A stretch of DNA of 50,000 nucleotides, from positions 26,577,595 through 26,627,594 of the forward strand of contig NC_135549.1 in NCBI RefSeq assembly GCF_964340395.1. The letters run 5' to 3'. Below are positions 31,563-43,069 of the stretch, piece by piece (within the stretch, counting starts at the first letter, position 1; each line of letters opens with the position of its first letter). The notes under the pieces are model-generated. The model saw only the letters and a program-made list of their open reading frames with translations. It searched no databases and was not told where the DNA came from. The DNA is from Glandiceps talaboti. Taxonomy: Eukaryota > Hemichordata > Enteropneusta > Spengelidae. The translations under genes were made by a program, and so were the position numbers.

Positions 31563-32320
31563 CTGTGCTATTGTTTGAAACGTAAGTGGCCTGCCTTGCT
31601 TAAAACCAGGGGCGAGTTCCATTTTCTTCTTCACTATTATTGTTTCTATGGCCTCAAAGTTAGGACTTTCCATAACACTCTCATCACAGGTAAGTTTGAT
31701 AAATGTTAATGTGTTTACTGTTGATGGTTGTTTGTTTGTCATCATCAGACACTATTTCTTTTGGAGCTCCAACTTTACAATAGTTGTGATCATAATTGAT
31801 GACATTGTATGGACATTTTTCAGTGGTTTTTGAGGTCCCCTAATCTGATGATTACATTGCATCCACTTGACGAATAGTCACACTTGATCTTTTGATTTGC
31901 TATCAGATTGACATATTGTAGAGGAGCCGAAACAATACTCTCTGGCTTTATATTTACTCTGCACACAGGGCAACTAGGGGACACCAACAATCATTCTGAT
32001 AAACATTCTGCACAAAATGTATTGGGTCCCTCACATTGTATCTGTACAGAACAGTCTAATACATCTATGCATATAGGGCAGTCAATGTCAACATCTGAAT
32101 CTAGACACACAAACCTGTCTCTGCTTATTTTTATAGTTGATTTATATTCACGACTTGCTTACTCCTTCACCCTTTCTTTGACTTCTTCAATCTCGCTTGA
32201 CTCAACATCCCCATTTCAATAGGTGGGTTACTTGTTGTATGTCTTACCAGACTTTTTCTTGTGTCCACCTTTACTGATCTCACACACTACATTTACCATT
32301 CCTTTGATGTTTATGCCATG
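31563..32320 (-). pseudogene. RAG1-N-like RING / zinc-finger / GRP exon
   Basis: Minus-strand reading gives CPICIDVLDCSVQIQCEG, then NTFCAECL and, after a TGA, SPSCPVCRVNI: a RING-type cysteine array with Asn where His is usual. It then gives IKCDYSSSGCNVIIRLGDLKNH, a TRAF/RAG1-type zinc finger. After a one-base frame change comes FKQGRPLTFQTIAQ before a GTATGG donor, resembling the GGRP motif of the RAG1 nonamer-binding domain. Family knowledge: N-RAG-TP transposons of molluscs and other invertebrates carry such an N-terminal RAG1-like region. At least three in-frame stops lie upstream of the RING and one inside it, so it is dead here. The 7.1-kb transposon is inserted at its 5' side. Confidence 0.55.
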
Positions 32321-32327
32321 TATACAC
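32321..32327 (+). repeat. Target-site duplication, left (TATACAC)
   Basis: Seven bases directly abutting the terminal TAGGGAGGCCCA, repeated exactly at 39405-39411. Confidence 0.75.
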
Positions 32328-32340
32328 TAGGGAGGCCCAT

Positions 32341-33900
32341 AGTGGAAAAAAGGGTAATTTTGGGGTTTCTTCACTTTTTAACAGTTAATAAAATCTGAAT
32401 TACTGGGATCACAAGGTTAATATTCCTCATAATGAAAATACTGTTATATGTTAGTCTATATGTGTTCTAACTTTTTGTTTGAACAACTTGGAAAAAAAGT
32501 TATTTTTGGGCAAACATCACAAAATCTATCATTTATACACAGGTATAAAGGAAATTTTTGGGTAAATACACAATTTTTTTCATTTTCATTATTTCAATGC
32601 TGAAACTTTCAAAATGAGTGTATCTTGGCATGAATACATCACTCCAATCTATATTTCGTGGCTAGAATATAAATATGCAAATTTATGCAAATTATTTTGA
32701 TATAAAAATAACTTTTACACAGTAAATATAGCCAATTTTAGCCACTGCTGGAGTAAAATCTGGAAGTGTAATGTCTATTCTTTTTGGTCACATCCATTTA
32801 GAATGTAAACCTTACTGAGAATAAGTAAAGTTTATAAATACTTGAAATTAACTTTATGGAATAAATTGAGTTGAAAATTGACAAAAACTTAGTTTTTGGC
32901 AACTTTTCAGGGTAGCAAATAAAAACATGACAATTTAAGACATACACTGACTCCAACCTGAACAAGTGAACTCAGTTTTATTTGCACATAGCTGTTTACA
33001 AAATTATTGATATCACAAATAATTAAAGCTCACACAACCAGAAATAGAGTTAGTCTGTTAAATTCAATTTAAAAAATGCTAAAAATCAATTTTGTCACAA
33101 TTTCGCGATATCTGCAATAAAAAGTCAAATTTCCAATCTGTACTGCTTCATCACATTGTTGTTATGATTTTGACATGGTGAAACATTTCACAAAGTTGCT
33201 ATGGGGTCAATAATCAAATTGTCATTTTTTAATAAGAAATAAAGCACCTGCAAATATGTCATGTTGAATGTTGTGAATGGTGCATCATGGGAAATACAGC
33301 AATAAATATGAACCCATCACTAAATTGTAAACAATCTCGCATTGATTGTAACCACAAATAACACATTTAGTTACCAAGTTCCTTTAGAGTTGATTATTCT
33401 ATCAAGATTAGGTATTACAGTAACTACAAACAATCCCACTGTCCTTTGCATAGCACGTTCAGTTGCGCTTGGAAGCTACCTAATGTCAAAACCCTAATAA
33501 TTAGCAGTATAAAAATATATACAAACATCAAAGCACTTAGACTGCATGTTTCTATTTGTAGATATTGTTACATACCAAATCAGGTATAGTAATTAATTTA
33601 CAGGAAAGCTATTGATGTATGGCTATAGTTATCCAATACAATAAAACTGATAAAGTCACATTATGCAAATGATCAGAGTTGATAAATTGTGGTACCAATT
33701 GTGGTATCAGTCTACTGTTTGCGATAATGTTCATTATTCAACAAGCATGGCATTCATTCGTTCACTCATGGTAACCTACCAATGGGTGTGATTTCACAAG
33801 GCTACTGTGAAGGTGAATCTAGTGATTTACCAGAGAACACACCGATGAGGGTATAGTTTACCAGCAGTAAAACAGCAATTATGTACATCAACTATTTAAA
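32341..33900. other. 3' non-coding part of the 7.1-kb transposon
   Basis: AT-rich sequence between the left TIR and the stop codon of the transposon gene. No open frame of note, no repeats beyond A/T runs, and no second gene. Confidence 0.6.
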
Positions 33901-36900
33901 TTAGTTGATGTTTTGGACATCCTCCTCGGATGACCCACTGTATACATTATAATTACATGTCTGCTGTTTCAGTTCACTCAACGGTAAGTGCTCTGATGAA
34001 ACACTTGATTCATCAGAGCACTTACCATGTTGTGCAATCACACTCAATGGTAAGTGCTCTGATGAAACACTTGATTCATCAGAGCACTTACCATGTTGTG
34101 CAATCACACTCAATGGTAAGTGCTCTGATGAAACACTTGATTCATCAGAGCACTTACCATGTTGTGCAATCACACTCAATGGTAAGTGTTCTGTTGAATC
34201 ACTTGATTCATCTTCACGGTTTATATGTTGTGCAATCACACTCAATGGTAAGTGTTCTGTTGAATCACTTGATTCATCTTCACGGTTTATATGTTGTGCA
34301 ATCACACTCAATGGTAAGTGTTCTGTTGAATCACTTGATTCATCTTCACGGTTTATATGTTGTGCAATCACACTCAATGGTAAGTGTTCTGATGAATCAC
34401 CTGATTCATCTTCACGGTTTATATGTTGTGCAATAGCACTCAATGGTAAGTCATCATCAGATGAACCTGTTGATACATCAGATATATTACGTCTATGGTT
34501 TTGTATGTACATACTTAATGGAAGAGCGTTCATGGCATCACTGAAGATATTGTTGTTTTTCATGATCAATTCTTTCAAAAGATGATTTTTCCTATCACGG
34601 GTCAATTTACTTCGTCCACGCAATTTTTCGGCTGATTCTACATGAACATCTAGATCATCGAGACTTGCCCACAGCTGCAGTTGGTCTGATAAGGCATTAG
34701 ATGTCATGTTATTTAGTTTCCTTACATTTGTTACAAATTTTCCATCTCTGAACTTTCTCATTGTCTGTCTCCTTTTTTCTGCCCTTCTCCTTGTTGCCAT
34801 AGCCAGCTTTCTTTTCTTCTGTTCACGCCGAGGCTTTTCTTGTTCATACAGACGTTTTAACTGTGTTTCTTTTGTCCCCCATTTATTCCGTAACGCTGAC
34901 GCTCCTTTGCGTGCTGCAGCACATAATTTCATCTGTTTCTCATACGATTGTTGTTGAAGCCATTGTGCAGGTGCGTCTTGCTTTGCACGTACCATACACT
35001 GTAAAGTCAAAGGGTTTGATGCAGGTGCAACATGTTGCTGTTGTGCAAGAATGCCAAAGTCTTGTTCAACGCGTAGATTGGTAGCATCTCCGACAAGATT
35101 AGCTGCTATTTCAGCCTCTCGAGTTGGTTGGGCATATTCTCCACCAGCTAGATGCTCCATTGCATGGTCTTTCAACTTCTTTGCACCAGCTTCACACATC
35201 ACTTTCAAAAGCTCACGAACGCATTGGTCTGTATCCTGTGGTTGCCTGATGACTTCTATGTACCGAGTAAGCATTTGACACCTTTCTATGTCAGGCCACA
35301 TACTGGCTGATCCATCAAATAGGGAAGAGGCATCCTCACTCCACACCATCAACTTGTCATACATATGTTGGTAGTACACATTCATTTCAAGTGGGTTTTT
35401 CACTTTCACAGCCATATCCATGAGGGGCAAGCACACCTCATAATACAGTATACCATAGGCTCTTTCTTCCGCCATGACATTCCTATCAAAGTAACCATCA
35501 TTAACTGCTGTTTCAAGTCTATTCAGAGTCCCCTTCTGTTCTCGTTTATCCATGAGATACAGTTGAATCATGTCACGGCCAACAAAGCATGGTATTGCAT
35601 TATGAAAGAATATCAGAAACCTGTTACCAACAATAGGTTTGAACAATTTCTGAGCATCGTTATCAAGTTCATCATGAGCAAGAGAAAAACCTTTGAACTC
35701 CTTTCCCTGTGCATACTCTTTCTTACTTTCAGTACAGAGTAACTTATCTGTTGCATAGATGTGGGCTTGGGCACCGATCATACCTCTATTTCCACACTGT
35801 TTGTACTTAAGATAGTTTAAAGCTGACTTGCTCATAGCTGCAGCTACATTTTGACACTTGTGTGCAGCACATGTAAAACCAAAAATCTTGTATTTCTTGG
35901 CTTTCTCAGAGTCAGACAAATTCTCCCAGTTAGGTTCATGTTCTTGTAAGTCCACTTCTTTCTTCTCTGTTAACAATCTTGTTACTTTAGTTTCTACAAT
36001 AGCTCTATCTTTCATATGTGTTTTGATCTGGCCAAAGTGTACAAAGTCAGGGTTAATGTCAATATCCTGGGCTACTGAATGCAAGTCTGACAAATGTTTT
36101 GCTAAATCAGACACAGTCTCTTCTGCTGTTTCATTTCCAACTGGAGTCATAGACAGTGAAAACACCCTGTCTTTACTTTCACCTACATTTGGACTCAGTA
36201 TAATTTTATGTGACAACCAATGTAGCTGTCCCTTTGTTGTGTGATCACTCTGGTAAGCTATATTCTTGTTAGCTGAATTCGACCAGTTTATTAGTCCTTT
36301 TATTGTTGCCAAGTGTCCAGCCTCAATTTTCATCCGCTGTGCAGTGGTTCTTTTAGGTAATTTAAGTCTTTCTGTATTGATGCTAGTCAAATTGGTCAAA
36401 ACAGATCTAACAACAGGCTCTATTATATTAGATGAAACCCCCAAAGTCAGTAAGTGATAATAGGTAAGGCGCACTTCTGGTTTGTACACCCCTCCATCTT
36501 GTGTTTCTATATTTTGTAATTCTGATATTCTCTGCTGTAGAATTTCTTCCTTATCTTGTCTTCCTTTCAATTGTGCCTCCAGTTCATCCACTATACCTTC
36601 AAAGAAAACAACTGCAGCATTTTCTCTATCGCTGACTTCATCCATTTTCACTTCTGCACACTTTATTCTTTCTTTCAAATCAAGGATATCTTTCTCTCTT
36701 CTATTCAGTGTTTTCTTCAAATTCTGATTTTGTACTTTCAAAGTTTTGACAACAGTCTTGATCTTCTTAGCTTTCTTTACTTGTTTTTCTTTGCTATCTG
36801 CTACATCCATCATAATGTTAGCAGTGTCCTTCCATGTTGCTGCTTCTTTTGATTTCACTTCCAACTTTTTGTGAAGGTTGTTTAATTCTTTTCTTGCTTG

Positions 36901-38819
36901 TCTGTGTGCCTTTTCTACTGCTTTTTGTGTTGTTTTTTCAACAATATTTAGTGCTTCTTGTTTCTCTTGCATTAAATTTCTAATTTTTACTCCAACTAAA
37001 CATTCTAATTTTTTCTTTTCCTCGGCAACATCCTTAAGTTTCCTCTTTACTATCTTTGCTTGTTTTTCTAACACCCTTTTCTCTTCTTTTAATTGTACTT
37101 TTGATGGAGACTTGTTTACCAATCGCCCACTTCGCAACACATGATGAGATACATTTGTACGCATAGGTGTGAAACTAGTAATTTGAGTAGGTTCTGGTAG
37201 GGCTGGGCCAGAAAATGTTGCTGATGGATAGTCTCCTGTCATAGAAGTGCAGGTTGGTTCGCTATAAGGTGGGGGTTGAAATGACAGTTGATGTCGCAGA
37301 GAAGAAGTTGCTGCCATTGCTTCAGCATAACTTGGAGGATTGGAATCCATTAGATGGCCAGAAACATCATCCGTAGCAACGTTACACGGACTATATGAAT
37401 GTGACTCTTTAACATCAAATCTTTGCTTTGACCACACAAATGGTTGTACAAGAAAACTGTGTAGAGACTGCAGCAGGTGAAGTCCACTTGGTGACGACCT
37501 ACTTTTGTTGTATGCTTTAACAAGCTTTTCATATTTAAGTTGAACCTTTTTGGCCTTTGTCTGCATTTGTTTTGTACTACGCTCACTGGTATCCACTGGT
37601 GATAAATGGCCCAACAAAAGAAGGAGAATGTCACTTGCTTTTTCAGCTCTATGCTTGGTTTTCATGCATGTGCATTCGATCTGGTTATAAGTTTCTTCAA
37701 AATTCTGGCTTGTGTAATGTATTTCAAGGAATTCATGATTTGTTAGGGGTTGCTGCCGAGCTGTTTCAGAAGTCGATGAAATTACTGATCTATAAAATAA
37801 AATATAAATTATGAAATTATTTATACATATACATATATTGCAGTGATACAGGTTAGTTAACAAAAGAATTATTAATGTCGACAATTTATACATACTACAT
37901 ACAACAACAGACTTTAGCCTTTTAACTTTATAATAAAATGAAAATGAAATAAATTTATCTAAATTTACAATTCAGTAGTTATCTGTAGATCTTAGCAGCC
38001 AAATTCATAAACGTTTAATATACTGATAAAATTGATTTAAATTTTAGAGACAAACTGAAGTAAATTTGTGATACTGAGATGGTGATAAATTGCACATCAA
38101 TAATTTTATGTAAAGATAGCGCATTGATATTTGTATGTGTGGAAATCAGTAATCATAAATGTCAGTTGAGATATTAATTTACTTTTATTACATAATGGGT
38201 ATAGTAAGATGAAAACATTCAACTATAACGCTAACAAGAACACATAAATATATTATAAACAATCATTATAAAAATTAGCATCTGCCACTTATATAAGTAC
38301 AAGAACTTAGCAAAATCGCCACCAACGTCAAATGTCACGTCAATCTGTTTACGTTATTGACTCGACCCAAGGAAGCGTCAAAAGGCAAATCAATAACTAT
38401 TAGTTGCTTTAAATACAACAAAGTTTTAAAATGACATCAACATTATTTGGTTACAATATTCGCCTTGAACGGGATTTTGTATAGATGACATTTTAGTTCG
38501 AACGAATTATTGTTACTTCCGGTTACAACAACACTACACGATCCTTTCAGATCTGACGGCATTAGAATTGACAGTCACAATATAAATACCACACACAGTG
38601 ATTAATTCCTATACGGAAATAGTGACCAATTTAAGAAAACAGTAAAAAATATCATACTTGTCACGTAAACTACTGTAAACGGAACAAAACTTACCGACAT
38701 AGTTCATCGTTGAAACCTCGGTTCACTAACACCACGCCTGGGTCAACATCTAGTGTGTACTGCTGGAGGCGCTGGCCTCGACGGTGATCCCCAAGTTCAA
38801 ATTGTAATCGCGCGTACAT
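33901..38819 (-). CDS. Transposase-like protein, 1,337 aa, two exons
   Basis: Exon 1 is 38819-38695 (ATG, MYARLQFELGDHRRGQRLQ, donor GTAAGT). The intron ends tattttatag, and exon 2 is 37789-33901. The join makes an Arg codon in phase and gives 4,014 nt including the stop. Domains: a Pro/Ser-rich N-terminal region with PPSYAEA and PPPYSEP; a Lys/Glu coiled coil (about 270-465); and an RNase H-like region with YQSDHTTKGQLHW (about 553-565), THMKDRAIVE (about 635) and FTCAAHKCQNVA (about 680), the last two echoing the hAT D and C-x-x-H blocks. A basic segment (about 1030-1090) precedes a C-terminal array of 22-residue LPLSVIAQH repeats. The third catalytic acid is not assigned. I do not recognise the family by name. 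Starting at a Met inside the intron would add a spurious hydrophobic stretch. Confidence 0.75.
33975..34460 (-). repeat. 66-bp in-frame coding repeats (LPLSVIAQH)
   Basis: About eight tandem units of 66 bp encode [DV]S[ST]EHLPLSVIAQH followed by either INREDESS (amino-proximal units) or GKCSDESS (three carboxy-proximal units). An extra degenerate unit (NALPLSMYIQNH) lies just upstream. The units are almost identical in DNA, showing recent expansion or conversion. Confidence 0.9.
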
Positions 38820-38829
38820 TTTCCGTCGA

Positions 38830-39392
38830 ATACCATTGCAATTTCACACAAATGTAATACTAATCATAAATTTTCAAACTGTAGGGGGTGCATATTGAAA
38901 TAAAGAAACCCCTGGAAAACATAATCACCTGAAATTTCATAGTTTTTATAATTTACGGCGCGTACAGACGGTCTACAGCGTTAACGATAATGGCCGCACC
39001 CTGTTGTATCGTCTTATTCACGCCAAGCACTTTTAAAAGAACTAATTTGATTGGCTGTAGACTGAAAACTGACGTTGCGAGAACAAATCAAAGCAAGCAT
39101 ACTATATTTACTGTTATGACCTTTGGCACCCCTTCAGAACGTTTTTTAGCAAATAACGTGACCGTCACGTAATACAGTGTACGCGCGCTACTGAAAACGG
39201 ACGAAATTGTACTTTCAAAGTAGCTGTAATTTAATAATTTCAGATGTCAATGTAAAATTATCTTAATGCCCAAATAGAAAAAATTGTGTAGATTCTGAAA
39301 ATGCAAGAAAAACGCCAATTTATGAATTAATTCTTGCTGTAAACCTCACTCAAAAATAGATGAGCACGCAGTGCATGTACATTTATCGTGTG
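38830..39392. other. 5' non-coding end of the 7.1-kb transposon
   Basis: It lies between the start codon of the transposon gene and the right TIR, and presumably holds its promoter. A short plus-strand frame near 38990 is not supported. CpG dinucleotides are locally more frequent (about 38755-38830). Confidence 0.5.
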
Positions 39393-39404
39393 TGGGCCTC
39401 CCTA

Positions 39405-39411
39405 TATACAC
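39405..39411 (+). repeat. Target-site duplication, right (TATACAC)
   Basis: Exact copy of 32321-32327, immediately outside the right TIR. Confidence 0.75.
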
Positions 39412-39929
39412 ATCATTTCCAAGTCTGTAGCATGTACCGACAGCGTGAGCACTTTTGTACGTATCAATGCAAGTATTATTGAAAATATTAACAGAAAAAC
39501 ACAAATTCAAATCAGAAATATATTCTGAACACATACGATGTACCATATAATTTCGTTGAATACAGTCAACACCGAGATGAAATTAATTTTTGATGAAAAT
39601 CTAAATTTCGATATTCGAAAACACCAGCTGACAACATTTTGTTAAATTTAGATTTCCCGCTGCACCGGCCGGTAGACACTGTGACTATGGAAACTGTTGG
39701 ACTGACGTCACGCGAACAAAATAAATTGAAGGCCACACAAAAAACCCGAAGCCATGCCACTCTACTCATTCATACAGGTACACACCAATGAATTCAGGAA
39801 AACCATTTGTGTACATTAGAAATATATATTATCGTATTGAATACAAAAAGTACACGTTACCACTTATGGTTATGTGACGATTTTACCAGTTAGATTAAGT
39901 TACTCTAGATTATTTATTTCATTTTTTAT

Positions 39930-40307
39930 GTATTTTGTATCTATTGGAAAGACACATACTAATATGTGTTCCCAATTGTTGAGAAAATTCAATATTTTAT
40001 TCGCATTTTCTTCTGCTATTTTTACACTTTCTTTATACATGTCTACTAGATATGGTGGTACGGGTTGAATTTTAGTTGAAGTACTCTTACTAATGTGATT
40101 TACAGTGGGCTTTATTGGGTCAGGTGTGGCTGTAATATAGGCACCTGTCGTAATAGCGACTGTGGTACCACAAAGAAACAGAGATGCGTGTTTATGTGGC
40201 CGATGTAAGCGAAAGTGTTTTGTTAGGTATCGACTACCTGTTGCTTGCCCAAGTAGAAATTCGTACGCACACCCTGACTTTGGAATTTCACGAAGATCAT
40301 GTTCCAT
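39930..40307 (-). pseudogene. Ty3/gypsy-like pol fragment, inverted
   Basis: An open minus-strand stretch contains LCGTTVAITTGAYITATPDP and KIQPVPPYLVDMYKESV followed by a helical segment. This resembles the linker between protease and reverse transcriptase in Ty3/gypsy-type pol. The RT that should follow is absent. It lies head-to-head with the plus-strand fragment beginning at about 40330, whose ENHVIRRGNTVTIMTGADTT is the homologous block, so these are two separate truncated copies or one rearranged copy. Confidence 0.5.
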
Positions 40308-40329
40308 TGTTGGACAGGTGAGGAGGACA

Positions 40330-41510
40330 TCTCAGTGTCTCATCTGTAGCTTATGATACCATTATACCCGCCGGACACGAAGTAATTGTTACCAGTAGAT
40401 TTTCACGTTCCATTTCAGGTAATGCGTGGGGAATCCACGAAACACCTGTAAACAGTCCAATAACGAAACAATGCATTATAGTTGCAAAGACACCAGTGAA
40501 CACGACAAATAAAACAGTACAATTGTGTTTGCTGAATGTTATTGAAGAAAACCATGTCATCCGACGTGGTAACACAGTCACTATTATGACAGGTGCCGAT
40601 ACTACAACCACACCTGACACTTCTCCAGCAACATTTCAATGATGACGCCTAGGAAAAGACTGTATGCACTACATGGAATGGTTTATTTCAGTGGAAAGTC
40701 ATGCCTTTTGTTCTTTGTAATTCTCCAGCAACATTTCAACGATTGATGCAGTGTGTATTAGCAGGACTTTGATGGGACATATTACTGTTATATCTCGATG
40801 ACGTAGTAGTCTACTCAAGATCATTTGATCATATGATAGAACAACTGGACCTGGTTTTTCAAAGACTGCAGAAAGCTGGTTTGAAAGTAATGCCGAACAA
40901 ATGCCAACTGTTTCAACGACAAGTTGACTATCTGGGACATGTCATTTCTAGAAACGGAACAAAAAAACCAGTCCGACAGAAGTTCAAATGATACAAAACT
41001 GGCGCCAGCCCCCATAAACCAACACGAAGTCTACAGTTTCCTAGGACTTGCATCATATTACAGACATTTTGTATCAAACTTTTCGACCGTTGCGAAGCCA
41101 CTGAATAAATTGACAGAGAAACGTCATACGTTCTTCTGGGCCCCCGAATGCGACACTGCATTTTTGACATTGAAAGACTGCTTAGTTAAATCCCCTGTGT
41201 TAGCATTTCCAATTCCAGGAGCTTCCCTTATTTTAGATACCGATGCTAGTTATGGTGGTATTGGTGCTGTCCTCTCCCAAGTTGAAGATGGAGTTGAAAG
41301 AGTTATAGGCTATGCAAGTCGGAGTTTAACAAAACCCGAACGAAACTACTGTGTAACGCGAAAAAAACTTTTGGCAGCTGTACACTTTATGAAACACTTC
41401 AGACCCTACCTATATGGTCAACGTTTTACTTTGTGAACCGATCATGCATCACTCCGTTGGCTTCTAAACTTTAAAGAACCAGAAGGACCACTGGCTAGCA
41501 CTGCACCAAA
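40330..41510 (+). pseudogene. Ty3/gypsy-like pol fragment (RT-RNase H)
   Basis: The first part (about 40340-40620) reads as the pre-RT region (AYDTIIPAGHEVIVTSRF). It is followed after a deletion and frame changes by RT pieces, including the catalytic YLDD block near 40795 and GLKVMPNKCQLF. A frame from about 40985 to 41436 covers the RT connection and RNase H start (FLGLASYYRHFV, LILDTDASYGGIGAVLSQ, GYASRSLTKPERNY). A TGA interrupts the RNase H region before TDHASLRWLLNFKEPEG. Several frame breaks make it inactive. No integrase or LTRs are seen. Confidence 0.8.
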
Positions 41511-42670
41511 TGCTGCATATTCAGTACTATGCGAACAAGCATATGTCAGCAATACTTTATGTATGCCAGAAGTATGCTGAAATATTCTTATATCTCTGTA
41601 TGCTTACGTATGCCAGTGTGAATATTACGGAATATTTCGGAATATTGCATATGCGTAGTATTTTAAAGTGAATATGTTGGGTAAATTGACATACATATTC
41701 ATTCTCATATTCCCTAAAGTATTTTGCAAAGAATATTTAGGCAAACCCAATATGGAAGCCTGAATACGCGGGAATAGTATTATGAATAAGAATATGTTTG
41801 TATAACTCATACATATTCTTGTTCGGGATATTTATGTGTGGGAGTGCAAACATTCATGAGTATATGTCCCCTGTTACGAACAATATGTCCAGACGTATTA
41901 TTAATAAGAATATGTCATTTATGACTCATGCACATTCTTGTTCGAGAAGATCATACTGACATTCATATGTGTGTATGTAACAGAGAATACCTATTACATA
42001 TCCGATATGATACTCTGAACATTGCAGAATTTGTATTGAATCAAATATAGGTATAAAAACTAATTGGCTCATATACCTCACCAGTTTTTTCATAGGTCAC
42101 GTGTAGCATTAATTACATCACATTATTGTCCGGATTGTCTAAGGTTTTTGGTAATGGCAACCACTTAAAGCGAACACATTTGTGTTGGTTGTCCAAGTGG
42201 CAACTGTGTATACAGTCTCGGTTACTAAGACTATCCACCACCAGTCTACCCCGGCCAACAAGCGATCCATCAGTGGTGAGCTGAATAGCCGAGAGTAAGT
42301 GGAAAACAAAAATGAATTCAAATGAAATGATCGCAATTATTTTTCTTATAAACAGCGCCACCAACGACTGTATGATAAAATCCCAAAGAAATTCAATGAA
42401 ATCAAGAAAACATTTCTCCTAGTGTAGCGCCCTCTAGTAATGACTTCAGAAAATAATGTTAGTCCCCTTTCCACATGTTCATTTTTTTATCTTTTAAAAT
42501 GGACATTTGGTGTCAATATAAGTGATGATTTACGCCATATAGTCCACATTTACCAGACAGCGTCACTCTACGGACACGATCCCAATAGATATTGAGTGCA
42601 TCACTGTACCTACATGCATACGACCACGAATAGAACTCACGTTATTTTGAAAAAACGATTTCCTGATGAA
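41510..42670. other. Non-coding stretch with GAATAT-rich repeats
   Basis: Between about 41570 and 41990 the motif GAATAT and its complement ATATTC recur many times. There are two diverged copies of tattaataagaatatg...catattcttgttcg (about 41778-41830 and 41897-41950). The rest shows no gene. Confidence 0.55.
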
Positions 42671-42675
42671 TGTTA

Positions 42676-42802
42676 CACACAAAAAAGTAGACTGTAAGAT
42701 ACGTCGTGACGTTCTGCCCTTACCGACCTCCTCTCAAGGAGGGTTTGGCCGATGTGTGAGGGCGTCCCGTCACGGCGTACCTTACAGACTAACAAAAAAG
42801 CT
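42676..42802. repeat. Imperfect hairpin
   Basis: Arms around tagactgtaagatacgtcgtgacg (left, about 42689) and cgtcacggcgtaccttacagacta (right, about 42768) pair over roughly 50 bp each with a few mismatches. The flanking A-runs (cacaaaaaag and caaaaaagc) are direct, not inverted. It may be a small foldback element; transcription is unknown. Confidence 0.65.
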
Positions 42803-43069
42803 GTCGACATAACAAACAGAAGTAGACTGGAAGTATAGGATACAAGTAAAAACAGAAGCATTGTTTTGATTACTTATTGAATACTTGCATTCTCTATACT
42901 GCAACCTGTGAGATAAAAGAAATTAACGGGAATGCTGAACTCATGCAAGCGCGACATTGCACAAAATTTCATGACCGGATTATCGATAAAGGTCAAATAT
43001 TTACGATGGTTACAGAAAATCTTGTCGGGAAATACCCTCTATCTTCTGTGTAGTCTAAGTTTTTAACAA

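Larger units (their letters stand above)
32328..39404 (-). mobile_element. 7.1-kb DNA transposon with 12-bp TIRs
   Basis: A 7,077-bp element ending in perfect 12-bp inverted repeats (TAGGGAGGCCCA at 32328-32339, TGGGCCTCCCTA at 39393-39404) and flanked by a 7-bp direct repeat TATACAC. It carries one gene on the minus strand: two exons and one intact 1,337-residue protein. The 1.5-kb stretch 32341-33900 is AT-rich 3' sequence without other genes. TIRs beginning TAGGGA and a D...D...C-x-x-H layout recall hAT elements, but hAT duplications are 8 bp. Perfect termini and an unbroken frame suggest recent activity. Confidence 0.8.

Noticed and set aside
33930-34436. Plus-strand 168-codon repeat frame (HLIHQSTYHVVQSHSMV)
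   Set aside because: Shadow of the minus-strand coding repeats of the transposon gene, whose frame is far longer and has a coherent domain layout.
25758-39404. RAG2-like partner gene
   Set aside because: No Kelch repeats or PHD finger could be read on either strand.
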